Part shown: positions 53,841 through 61,178 of the stretch, piece after piece | Numbering within the stretch: position 1 is the first letter of the stretch | Layout of the letters: each line of letters begins with the position of its first letter | The notes under the pieces: generated by a model | The model's database searches: none | Seen by the model: only the letters and a program-made list of their open reading frames with translations | Told to the model about the DNA's origin: nothing | Origin: Clostridia bacterium | GTDB taxonomy: Bacteria; Bacillota; Clostridia; Christensenellales; UBA1242 | Assembly: GCA_023228225.1 (NCBI GenBank) | Contig: JALOBO010000008.1 | Location: 11,786-75,785, forward strand | Direction: 5' to 3' | Length of the DNA stretch: 64,000 bases | Translations under genes and position numbers: made by a program

Positions 53841-53861
53841 CATCTATTGTGACAATAGATG
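53841..53861. repeat. 10-1-10 palindrome, copy 2
   Basis: CATCTATTGT-G-ACAATAGATG, with flanking CTTTTT/AAAAAG that could extend the stem. Inverted partner of copy 1. Confidence 0.85.
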
Positions 53862-54088
53862 TAATAAAAAGAAAAATTTGAAACACAAGCAATTAGCAAA
53901 TATTTTTTTCATCTAATGATTAGATAGATGAAAAAAAATAAATATAAAATCCATATTTTCTATAAATTATCATATATATTTCTTAGATATGTTTGTTTTT
54001 TTATATGTTTTATGATATTATTCGTTTAGATAGTTCATCTATCTAATCAATAAATGAAATTTACTAGCAACCTGAAAGGGTTGTTTTT

Positions 54089-54400
54089 TTATCCAAAGAG
54101 TTTACCAATCTTGTTCATCATTGTTTTTTTATAGCTCATCATACTGTGAGCATAACGAGTTAAAGTTATAGTTGGATTTTTGTGTCCCAGAATTTCTGAC
54201 AGAGATTTAACGTCCATTCCGCATTCAAGAGCGCGAGTTGCGAAAGTGTGCCTTAGGGAATGAAAGCCTTTTTGCTGGACTTTCGCTTTTCTTTGGATAG
54301 ATGAGAAAAGATATTGATAACTGCGGGGAATAATACACTCTCCATATTTATTTGAAATAACAAATTCACTTTTACTTTTCTTTTTTCCTCTCTTTGAACA
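54089..54400 (-). pseudogene. Second truncated tyrosine recombinase
   Basis: The minus strand from about 54400 to the stop at 54089 reads SEFVISNKYGECI, then KGFHSLRHTFATRALECG (H-x-L-R-H), then LSEILGHKNPTITLTRYAHSMM (LGHKN and the catalytic Tyr), ending NKIGKLFG. Only the C-terminal half of the catalytic domain is present, and it has no start. It is fused out of frame to the end of the 54253-55119 gene. Confidence 0.85.
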
Positions 54401-55119
54401 AAAGTGTTAAAGTATTTTTTTAATTCTTCAAACCTTACAACATTATCTTTTTTGTCCACTTTTTTGTCTATAATATATTGAGCAAGAGCATTTTTGATTA
54501 TTCTTATTTCTTCGACATTATGTAACACCTTTTTTATTGTGATTTTGTTTTCAACAACAAAACCCATCTTTTTTATATATTTTTCAACAAGATTATATTC
54601 CTCATTTTCACTATGTGCGTCTAAAGCAATAAAAGGGAATTTGTCATCGAAAACTTTTCTGTTTGCAAAATATTGTGGCAAGGAAACAAGTCCGATGCTA
54701 AAAATGTTGTTTTCTTGCCTTGAAATATTTGAGTTTTGCCTTCTTTCAAAATCTAAATCATAGTAAACAAAGGAGGCAAAATTTTTGTCTGCCTTTAATT
54801 TTGAGAAGTAATTATAATTTGTTAATAGTTTGTTTTCAACAATGTTATTTGCATGCAAGTAAGAGCAAATTATTTCCGCACAATCAGAAGTTTTTTTATC
54901 TGAAACAATAAGTATATTAAATCTTAACTCAGCTTTATTTTTATAAAGAGAGATAAACTGGTCAAGCAATTTTGGAAGCCTAGAAACAAAATCTTTTGAA
55001 AAATCTAAATTTTTCAATTTTTCCTTCATTTCTTTTTTTGTTTTAATAGGCTCAATATCAATTGGAGAATATCTTTCAAGTTGAGGTTTGTTTTCTTTTA
55101 TTTCTTCATTGTTTTCCAT
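54253..55119 (-). CDS. Possible degenerate AAA protein with junction-derived C-terminus
   Basis: A 288-residue protein. The middle (about 70-235) has the strand and helix order of an AAA domain: RFNILIVSDKKTSDCAEII where Walker A would be but without GxGKT, ASFVYYDLDFE at the Walker B place, and helices after FPFIALDAHSENEEY. So it may be a non-ATPase AAA-like fold; this is a weak inference. The last 50 residues (from about NTFVQREEK) are an out-of-frame reading of an integrase remnant, so the native C-terminus was replaced at a junction. GGAGG eight bases before the ATG at 55119 sets the start. A motif ACATGGGTGTGT 29 bases upstream recurs ahead of two other island genes. Confidence 0.65.
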   Translation of the reverse strand: MENNEEIKENKPQLERYSPIDIEPIKTKKEMKEKLKNLDFSKDFVSRLPKLLDQFISLYKNKAELRFNILIVSDKKTSDCAEIICSYLHANNIVENKLLTNYNYFSKLKADKNFASFVYYDLDFERRQNSNISRQENNIFSIGLVSLPQYFANRKVFDDKFPFIALDAHSENEEYNLVEKYIKKMGFVVENKITIKKVLHNVEEIRIIKNALAQYIIDKKVDKKDNVVRFEELKKYFNTFVQREEKRKVKVNLLFQINMESVLFPAVINIFSHLSKEKRKSSKKAFIP

Positions 55120-55147
55120 AATTCCTCCATTTATGCATGCAAATAAA

Positions 55148-55159
55148 ACACACCCATGT
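55148..55159 (-). promoter_or_regulatory. ACATGGG leader motif, copy 1
   Basis: Minus strand reads ACATGGGTGTGT followed by TTTT, inside a stem made by TGCAT-containing flanks, 29 bases upstream of the start at 55119. Confidence 0.4.
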
Positions 55160-55198
55160 TTTTGCATGTTGCAAATATTTTTTTAAAGGAGATTTAGT

Positions 55199-56704
55199 TT
55201 ATATAATTGTGTTTTTTAAAAGCCACATATAAATCATAACCATAGCATAAGTATCTAGCTCGCAATAAGACAATAGGCTTTGCCTTAATTTCATTCGTTC
55301 ATCTTCTGTTTTCATTGATAGACCAAGATAAGTTAATTGTGCATCCGTTCCGTTGTGAACATCGTTTAAGTTTTTATAATTCAAACCAGCATCATTTGGA
55401 AAAAGTGCTGGAAGTGTTGATTTTATTGAGAAACTTCCGCCCATGTTTTTGTGATAAACATAACCACCAGTAAATACATCAAGTAGATCTAGAACTCTTT
55501 TATTTATTTTTAAAAGGCTCTTTTCTAAATCTGGAAAAGTTTTTGCAAGTTCTTTTATTCTCGAAACTTCAAAAGCCTTGTTATATACAACAATACTTCC
55601 GCCATCGTCTTTTATTTGTTTAATCAATTTTTCAGCAACTTCTCTGCGCGGATCGGTTTGATGCTCAGCAAGAAATTCATAGTGTTCAAGTGGTGCATCT
55701 GGAGCATTTAATAAATGCAAAGAATATTGAAAAATGATTTTTTGATTTGGCGAAGTCCCATCAAACATAGGAATAACGCCTTCTATTGTTTCAAAATCTA
55801 AAAAGTAAAGTGGGTATGTAAAATTTTTTAAAAATTTTTTGACATTTGGTTTATCAATGTAATATTCGTCGCCTTTAAAGCTCCAATCAATTTGTCGTTG
55901 TTGTATTTCGTTAAAAGTGTGATATGTGTTTTTCAAATCCTCAAAACTAATAATATTATTTTTATAATAATATATTTTCTTTTTCATTGAAAGTCGGTAA
56001 ATGTCAAAAACATTGGGTTTTGGTAAGTGAGAAGTATAATATTCCCAAAACGGAGATTTATACGGCTTATTGATGTTTTCATCAATATCAATTTGCGGCT
56101 CCTCTTTTAAAGACAAAACCTCAATTGCCTTTGCAACATTTTCATCAATCTCTGCCATATGCGAAGTAATTAAATCATCTGTCTTGAAAAAAGTGAAGAG
56201 TTTGTCAATTTCAATTTTACCATGTTTTTTATAATCTTTATTTACATAAACAACAAAAGAATTTTCAATTTTTAAACCACATTTTATAAGCAAATGTTTT
56301 TGAAAAGCAATATCGTAAAGATAAATATCTTTAACCTCACTGCTTGATTTTACTTCATAAATATCCCATGTCCCGTCATTGTTGTTTTTTAATATATCAA
56401 TAGACGCAAACATATTACCAAAACTAAAACTGGCTTCGGCAATTGCTGGGACATTGTTTTGAATGGCAATAGATGTGCTTTCAATCATTTTGGAAATATC
56501 CAATTTGCCTTCTTCGTTGAAGCAAGTTACATCAACAGTCCCAGCAATAATTTTCTTTGCATAATCTCCAAGAAGATGCCCCGCATCAAACCGTTGCTGT
56601 GCAGAAGGATTAACAATCGCCAAATCTTTTCTGTAAATAGAAAGCCATAATTCTCTTGGAGATTTTAAAAAAGTTGTATATCTGCTTTTTGAAATGTTTG
56701 CCAT
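55199..56704 (-). CDS. DUF2779 nuclease-like protein (Cas4-like plus exonuclease-like)
   Basis: A 501-residue protein. The N-terminal part resembles Cas4/RecB-type PD-(D/E)XK nucleases: FLKSPRELWLSIY at the start and DIYEVKSSSEVKDIYLYDIAFQKHLL (about 115-140) with the E-x-K. The C-terminal 200 residues are a DUF2779 domain with an exonuclease-like DFET motif (YFLDFETIEGVIP) and later CELDTYAMV, like DnaQ-fold enzymes. It likely processes DNA or RNA; the biological role of DUF2779 proteins is not established. AAGGAAGG precedes the ATG at 56704, which I prefer over an earlier one. A leader motif shared with two other genes lies 80 bases upstream. Confidence 0.8.
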   Translation of the reverse strand: MANISKSRYTTFLKSPRELWLSIYRKDLAIVNPSAQQRFDAGHLLGDYAKKIIAGTVDVTCFNEEGKLDISKMIESTSIAIQNNVPAIAEASFSFGNMFASIDILKNNNDGTWDIYEVKSSSEVKDIYLYDIAFQKHLLIKCGLKIENSFVVYVNKDYKKHGKIEIDKLFTFFKTDDLITSHMAEIDENVAKAIEVLSLKEEPQIDIDENINKPYKSPFWEYYTSHLPKPNVFDIYRLSMKKKIYYYKNNIISFEDLKNTYHTFNEIQQRQIDWSFKGDEYYIDKPNVKKFLKNFTYPLYFLDFETIEGVIPMFDGTSPNQKIIFQYSLHLLNAPDAPLEHYEFLAEHQTDPRREVAEKLIKQIKDDGGSIVVYNKAFEVSRIKELAKTFPDLEKSLLKINKRVLDLLDVFTGGYVYHKNMGGSFSIKSTLPALFPNDAGLNYKNLNDVHNGTDAQLTYLGLSMKTEDERMKLRQSLLSYCELDTYAMVMIYMWLLKNTII

Positions 56705-56783
56705 ATCCCTTCCTTTGTATGTTTTCATTATAAGGAAAAGAAAATTTAAATTCAATTAAATTTAAAACAAATAAACAAACAAA

Positions 56784-56802
56784 ACACCCATGTCCGCTTT
56801 TT
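56784..56802 (-). promoter_or_regulatory. ACATGGG leader motif, copy 2
   Basis: Minus strand reads AAAAAGCGGACATGGGTGT then TTTTG; CATGTC just before it (near 56805) pairs with GACATG. It shares AAAGCGGACATGGG with copy 3. Confidence 0.45.
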
Positions 56803-56916
56803 AAGACATGATTTATAGTACTTTTGGACTATGTATTGATTTTACATAAAAAACTTTAAATATTTAACTTTATTCTAAAAATATGATAATATATTAAAAG
56901 CAAAGGGGAAAAGTAT

Positions 56917-58551
56917 ATGGCAAAAGTTCAAGAAACCAAAGGCAATATAAGTTATGAATTAATTAGAAATAAATTTTGGGATAAATTTGAAGGTTTTTTA
57001 AAAACAGATATTATTAAATCTAACAATGCAAAAATTATGAGAAGGCTTGATGGACAACTTTACTTAGAAATCTCTGATTATAATGAATATGCAAGTGAAA
57101 TAGGTTTCAAATGTCTATGCCCACCTTTTAAATCAGAAATTAAAAGATTGAGTATTGGTTTTTACATTAAGCGAACATCAGAATTGTTTAAATTAAGAAA
57201 AATGAATTACAGGTATTTTATAAAATACCTCAATGAAAGAGCAGACTCAGACCTAAGTATAACTAATCCATATTCACAGCAAAATGATGGAGATTGGGGA
57301 TGGGTTTCTGTGGATCATAAAATAGAAAACTTTAATGATGAATCAAATTGGACAGTTTTTTTCGAGTGGTTTAAAGATGCATATCTGTCACTTAATAAGG
57401 TATTAAAAGATATTAAAAATAAGGTGATTGATTTAAATAGTTTGAAAGAAATACCTGAACCTAAAAACAAGAGTTTACTTCCTGAGGCCAATGATAAAAA
57501 TTTAACAAAAAGTAACTATAAAAAAGCAGAAAACATAATCCTCTATGGAGTTCCTGGTTCTGGAAAAAGTTATACTATAAAAAGTAAAATTTATAATTTA
57601 TTTCAAATAAAAAAAGAGAGCGTGTATGAGATAGATTATGAAAATGAAATAAGTGAAAGATACAAACAGCTAGAAGTCAAAGGACAAGTTAGAAGAATTG
57701 TTTTTCACCCTGATTATACATATTCAGATTTTGTGGGGCAAATTTTGCCACAAAGTGACAATGGCAGAGTTGATTATCAGTTTAAGCCCGGACCTTTTAC
57801 AAGAATTTTGGCAGAAGCACTAAGTACTATAGAAGATGAACCACATTTTTTAATTATTGAGGAAGTTAATCGTGGTAATGCCGCAGCAATTTTTGGAGAT
57901 ATTTTTCAACTTCTTGATAGAGATGAAAATGGCAAAAGTGAATATTCTATTGAAAACAAAGATATAATTGATGAAATAAATAGAGTAATAGAAAATAAAA
58001 ATATTCAAAACAATGATAATGAAATAAAGCTATTGAGCAGTGTTTATCTTCCCTCTAACCTATGGATTATAGCAACAATGAATACTTCAGACCAAAATGT
58101 TTTTACATTAGACACGGCTTTCCAGCGTAGATGGAATATGGAACTTATTCCTAATGATTTAGAAAATAAAAATCCTAAACTAGATTTTATTATAGAAGGC
58201 TTAGGCATAAAGTGGTTATCATTTGCAAAAAAAATAAATAATAAAATAACAGAAAATAACAGTATGCTTGCAAGCGGAGACAAAAGGCTTGGCGCATGGT
58301 TTATTTGTGCTGATAAAAATAAGGAATTAGTTTCTAAGCATGTTTTTGCAAATAAGGTTTTGAAATATTTGTGGGATGATGCTTTCAAATTTAATAGAGA
58401 AGATATTTTTAGCGAAAATTATAACACATTGGAAGAAGTTATAAGAGAATTCGTAAATGGAAAATCAGAAATAATTTTTAACGAAAAAATTAAAACTGAA
58501 CTACATTTCAACGAAAAAATAGCAAGTGAAGAAACTACAGAGGAAAACTAA
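56917..58551 (+). CDS. McrB-like AAA+ GTPase subunit of an LlaJI/McrBC-type restriction system
   Basis: A 544-residue protein. An N-terminal domain of about 190 residues (probable DNA recognition, family not identified) precedes an AAA+ motor of McrB type: ILYGVPGSGKSYT (about 208-220), HPDYTYSDFVGQILP, the Walker B FLIIEEVNRGNAAAIFGDIFQLLDR (about 305-330) and the McrB-specific MNTSDQNVFTLDTAFQRRW (about 385-403). McrB proteins hydrolyse GTP and move DNA to a nuclease partner. The next gene overlaps its stop codon by one base (TAATG). No cytosine methyltransferase lies next to it, so it probably cuts modified foreign DNA. Confidence 0.88.
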   Translation: MAKVQETKGNISYELIRNKFWDKFEGFLKTDIIKSNNAKIMRRLDGQLYLEISDYNEYASEIGFKCLCPPFKSEIKRLSIGFYIKRTSELFKLRKMNYRYFIKYLNERADSDLSITNPYSQQNDGDWGWVSVDHKIENFNDESNWTVFFEWFKDAYLSLNKVLKDIKNKVIDLNSLKEIPEPKNKSLLPEANDKNLTKSNYKKAENIILYGVPGSGKSYTIKSKIYNLFQIKKESVYEIDYENEISERYKQLEVKGQVRRIVFHPDYTYSDFVGQILPQSDNGRVDYQFKPGPFTRILAEALSTIEDEPHFLIIEEVNRGNAAAIFGDIFQLLDRDENGKSEYSIENKDIIDEINRVIENKNIQNNDNEIKLLSSVYLPSNLWIIATMNTSDQNVFTLDTAFQRRWNMELIPNDLENKNPKLDFIIEGLGIKWLSFAKKINNKITENNSMLASGDKRLGAWFICADKNKELVSKHVFANKVLKYLWDDAFKFNREDIFSENYNTLEEVIREFVNGKSEIIFNEKIKTELHFNEKIASEETTEEN

Positions 58552-59900
58552 TGAGAAATATTCCTATTGAACCAAAAAACCACACAAATAAGGATAATGA
58601 TAATTTTGTTGGAATGAGGTTTTCTTATGCGAAAAAAGATTCTCAAATTGAGGCCATATTTCCTTTGGGATATGATTTTTTAGCTAATATCCAAAATAAG
58701 ATTGATTTCCAAGATTCAGATAACCAAAAACAACTAAAAAAAGAACTTTATTATTTATTAAAAATTATAAGGCAATATAGTAATTCAAAATTCGACAGTC
58801 TATTAGGGCAAAGTTATACAGAAGAAAGTTTTCCTTTTGATGCATACATAACAATTATAGAAATGTTTATGCAGTATGGTTATTACATTGAAAATGAAAT
58901 AACCTATCAAAAAACTTCATTAGGAAAAATAAATTGGAAAAGAACTATATCACAAGTTAAGCCTATGTTTCAAGATGATTCAATAATTTATCTTGATTTT
59001 ATAACAAGGAAAAATAAAAAAAGAATTGATAATTTGATCACTTATATACATGAGTGGTGTGTATTTGAAGCTTTTTCAAAATTTGGATTTCTTTTCACTG
59101 AAATAAAAACGAAAAAACCCTCCTTGGAAATTAATGAAGATAATAAAAACATTTTTGAAACTGTTTTACAAAATGAACTTGCACAAACTTTCAATGATAA
59201 AAACAAGCTTTTGTTTAGTTCAATGCTTGCAATGCTAAGATTAAATAAATCAAAAGGAAATCAACCCTTTTTCTTTGGAACAACAAATTTTCATCATGTT
59301 TGGGAAAATGTGATTGATGGTTGCTTTGGTGTGCAAAAAGAAGAAAAGAAAAAATATTACCCGCCCGCACAGTGGATTTTAAACAATAAATTAAAAGACA
59401 AGGAAAATAATTTAATACCTGACACTGTTATGAGAAGTTCTAACAACAATCGTAAAGAATTATTTTTACTAGATTCTAAATATTATGCTTTTGAAAATTT
59501 TCAATATCTGCCGGGTGCTTCTGACATAAACAAGCAAATTGCTTATGGAGATTATGCTTATAAATTAGAAATGGAAGATGAAAATGAAAATATACCTATC
59601 TTTAATGCCTTTTTAATTCCATATAATTTTAGAAAAGATACAATAAATTTTGGAACAAAAAATAAAATTGATAATTTAAGTCAAACAAACATTGATGAAA
59701 GTCATTTCTTTTTTATTGGATATGCAGAATTAAAAGATGAAACCAAAAAAAACCACCTCAAACATGAAAGAGTACTTGGTATACTTGTAGACACGAAATG
59801 GTTGTTAAAACAAGCTGTTAACGCAAATAAAAAATCAAATATCGAAAGCTTATCTGAATTTATAAAGAAATCTTATAAAGAAGAAGTTGATAATGGATAA
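58551..59900 (+). CDS. LlaJI-like/McrC-like restriction nuclease subunit
   Basis: A 449-residue partner of the McrB-like protein. The C-terminal third has the nuclease core LFLLDSKYYAFENFQYLPGASDINKQIAYGDYAYKL (about 304-340), the D-(S)-K form of PD-(D/E)XK seen in LlaJI R2 and McrC nucleases, where KQ and Y are also conserved. Earlier, FFFGTTNFHHVWENVIDGCFG is a further LlaJI-type marker. It should cut DNA when driven by the McrB motor. The start overlaps the upstream stop. An alpha/beta hydrolase gene overlaps its 3' end by eight bases. Confidence 0.82.
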   Translation: MRNIPIEPKNHTNKDNDNFVGMRFSYAKKDSQIEAIFPLGYDFLANIQNKIDFQDSDNQKQLKKELYYLLKIIRQYSNSKFDSLLGQSYTEESFPFDAYITIIEMFMQYGYYIENEITYQKTSLGKINWKRTISQVKPMFQDDSIIYLDFITRKNKKRIDNLITYIHEWCVFEAFSKFGFLFTEIKTKKPSLEINEDNKNIFETVLQNELAQTFNDKNKLLFSSMLAMLRLNKSKGNQPFFFGTTNFHHVWENVIDGCFGVQKEEKKKYYPPAQWILNNKLKDKENNLIPDTVMRSSNNNRKELFLLDSKYYAFENFQYLPGASDINKQIAYGDYAYKLEMEDENENIPIFNAFLIPYNFRKDTINFGTKNKIDNLSQTNIDESHFFFIGYAELKDETKKNHLKHERVLGILVDTKWLLKQAVNANKKSNIESLSEFIKKSYKEEVDNG

Positions 59901-60459
59901 AATTCAAATTGATAAATATTTAACAAGCAAAGAAAGTGATGTGTTTTTGATATTAACTGGTTTGGGCGGAAGCACGAGTGGGTACTCAAATAAATATGAA
60001 ACAATAGCAATAAACACAAATAAAAAGTTTGGCTTAAATGTTTTTGTTGCAAATACACCACATGGTTCTTATGAAAATCATATACAGCATTTAAATTATA
60101 TATTTAATTCTATTGATAGAGAAATGCAAAAACAAGATTACAACGTTTTTGTTATGGGACATTCTGCTGGCGGAACTATAATGTTATGGAATTTAAACCT
60201 TTTCCCCAAAGTGAAAAGAATAATTGCGGTTAACCCGGTTTTAAATATTAACTTTCATAAAATAGAAAACAGTTCAAAAAATTTTACTGGCGAGTTTATC
60301 AAAATTATAATGGGAGAAAAAGATGGTTCATGTAAATTTTTACCTTTATTAAACAAAGTTATAAACATAGAAACTTTAGTCCTAAAAGATATCGATCATG
60401 AGTTTAAGGGCAATTTAGAAAAGTTTATAGAGCTGCCAGTCAAATATTTGTTTATTTAA
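59893..60459 (+). CDS. Alpha/beta hydrolase coupled to the restriction operon
   Basis: A 188-residue alpha/beta hydrolase. The nucleophile elbow is GHSAGG (around 87-92), the acid is in IIMGEKDGS (around 140-148) and the base in DIDHEF (around 171), so the Ser-Asp-His triad is complete. The oxyanion region LTGLGGST is at about 17-24. It is small, cytoplasmic and resembles esterases of the RBBP9 or dienelactone-hydrolase kind; its substrate is unknown. The ATG at 59893 lies inside the last codons of the nuclease gene, and the operon terminator follows, so it belongs to the restriction operon. A TTG six bases earlier is less likely. Confidence 0.82.
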   Translation: MDKIQIDKYLTSKESDVFLILTGLGGSTSGYSNKYETIAINTNKKFGLNVFVANTPHGSYENHIQHLNYIFNSIDREMQKQDYNVFVMGHSAGGTIMLWNLNLFPKVKRIIAVNPVLNINFHKIENSSKNFTGEFIKIIMGEKDGSCKFLPLLNKVINIETLVLKDIDHEFKGNLEKFIELPVKYLFI

Positions 60460-60462
60460 GTC

Positions 60463-60491
60463 AAAAAGGATAGCCACGCTATCTTTTTTTT
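60463..60491 (+). terminator. Terminator of the restriction-hydrolase operon
   Basis: AAAAAGGATAGC and GCTATCTTTTTT with loop CAC, followed by more T, right after the hydrolase stop. Confidence 0.88.
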
Positions 60492-60594
60492 GTATCCGCT
60501 TAATTTTTCATTGTATTAGAAAGTTGTTAACATTGATTTTAATAAAAATCGTTATTATCAATGAGTACATAAAGTAATAAAATTAAATCTTATT

Positions 60595-61059
60595 TTAAAT
60601 GTAGAAAATTATAGCTTTAAAGGATTTTTCTAATTCTTCATTTATCTTAATGCATATATATGATGCTTTGATGTTTAAGTTTCCTATTAAATCTTTTATT
60701 AAAACATTTTGAAAATTTAAATCTATGAAGCAAATTATTTCTTCAGCTTGATATGTGCTCAAAAAGTTGTTTAGCTTTTCTGGGCTAGAAGCCTCAAAAA
60801 CATCTCTACTGATTACATAGTTTGCTTTTTCTAAAAAATCATATAAAATTTCATCAGAGATAACGGTTAAGATATTAGCATCTCTTTCAGTTTCTTTATA
60901 TTCTGCCAAAAGTTCATTAATTTTTTTACATTTGGTCAAGGGAGTATTTTTTGATTTATGCAGAAACTTCCCAAATACCTTTAATGATTCGATATAATCA
61001 TTTTCCGATATGTCCTCTCCACTCTTGCTTTTTATTATAAGATTTTTTGTATTTACCAT
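60595..61059 (-). CDS. Hypothetical protein divergent from the FtsH-like gene
   Basis: A 154-residue soluble protein with no recognised family. Its second half alternates short hydrophobic strands and helices (ANILTVISDEILYDFL, EEIICFIDLNF, ASYICIKINEELEKSF), a pattern like a Rossmann or AAA core without nucleotide motifs. AGGAG six bases before the ATG at 61059 sets the start over an ATG two codons earlier. It is divergent from the AAA-M41 protease gene, 120 bases away, and may share regulation with it. Confidence 0.6.
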   Translation of the reverse strand: MVNTKNLIIKSKSGEDISENDYIESLKVFGKFLHKSKNTPLTKCKKINELLAEYKETERDANILTVISDEILYDFLEKANYVISRDVFEASSPEKLNNFLSTYQAEEIICFIDLNFQNVLIKDLIGNLNIKASYICIKINEELEKSFKAIIFYI

Positions 61060-61102
61060 AACCATCTCCTACAAAAGTATTTTATCAAAGTTGTTGTACG
61101 AT

Positions 61103-61129
61103 AAAGCGGACATGGGCGTGTCCGTTTTT
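61103..61129. promoter_or_regulatory. Hairpin with ACATGGG leader motif, copy 3
   Basis: AAAGCGGACA (61103-61112) and TGTCCGTTTTT (61119-61129) form a stem followed by T, like an intrinsic terminator or attenuator, 50 bases upstream of the FtsH-like gene. It contains ACATGGGCGTGT (61110-61121). Confidence 0.6.
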
Positions 61130-61178
61130 ATGTACATTCTATTTATTATAATTAAGTTATTGCAAAGGAGAATTATAT

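Larger units (their letters stand above)
53696..54088. other. Intergenic region with array of ATCTA palindromes
   Basis: 393 bases with no gene. It holds four related palindromes: a 10-1-10 one at 53716-53736, its exact inverted copy at 53841-53861, a terminator-like one at 53903-53937 (TTTTTTTCATCTA ... TAGATGAAAAAAA) and TTAGATAG ... CTATCTAA at 54026-54046. The first overlaps the leader of the subtilase gene. Confidence 0.6.

Noticed and set aside
54089..55119. One frameshifted full-length integrase
   Set aside because: The upstream part of the 54253 gene does not resemble an integrase N-terminal or core-binding domain, so this is a junction and not a frameshift.
55199..56704. True Cas4 of a CRISPR system
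   Set aside because: The DUF2779 C-terminus and absence of cas genes or arrays argue against it.
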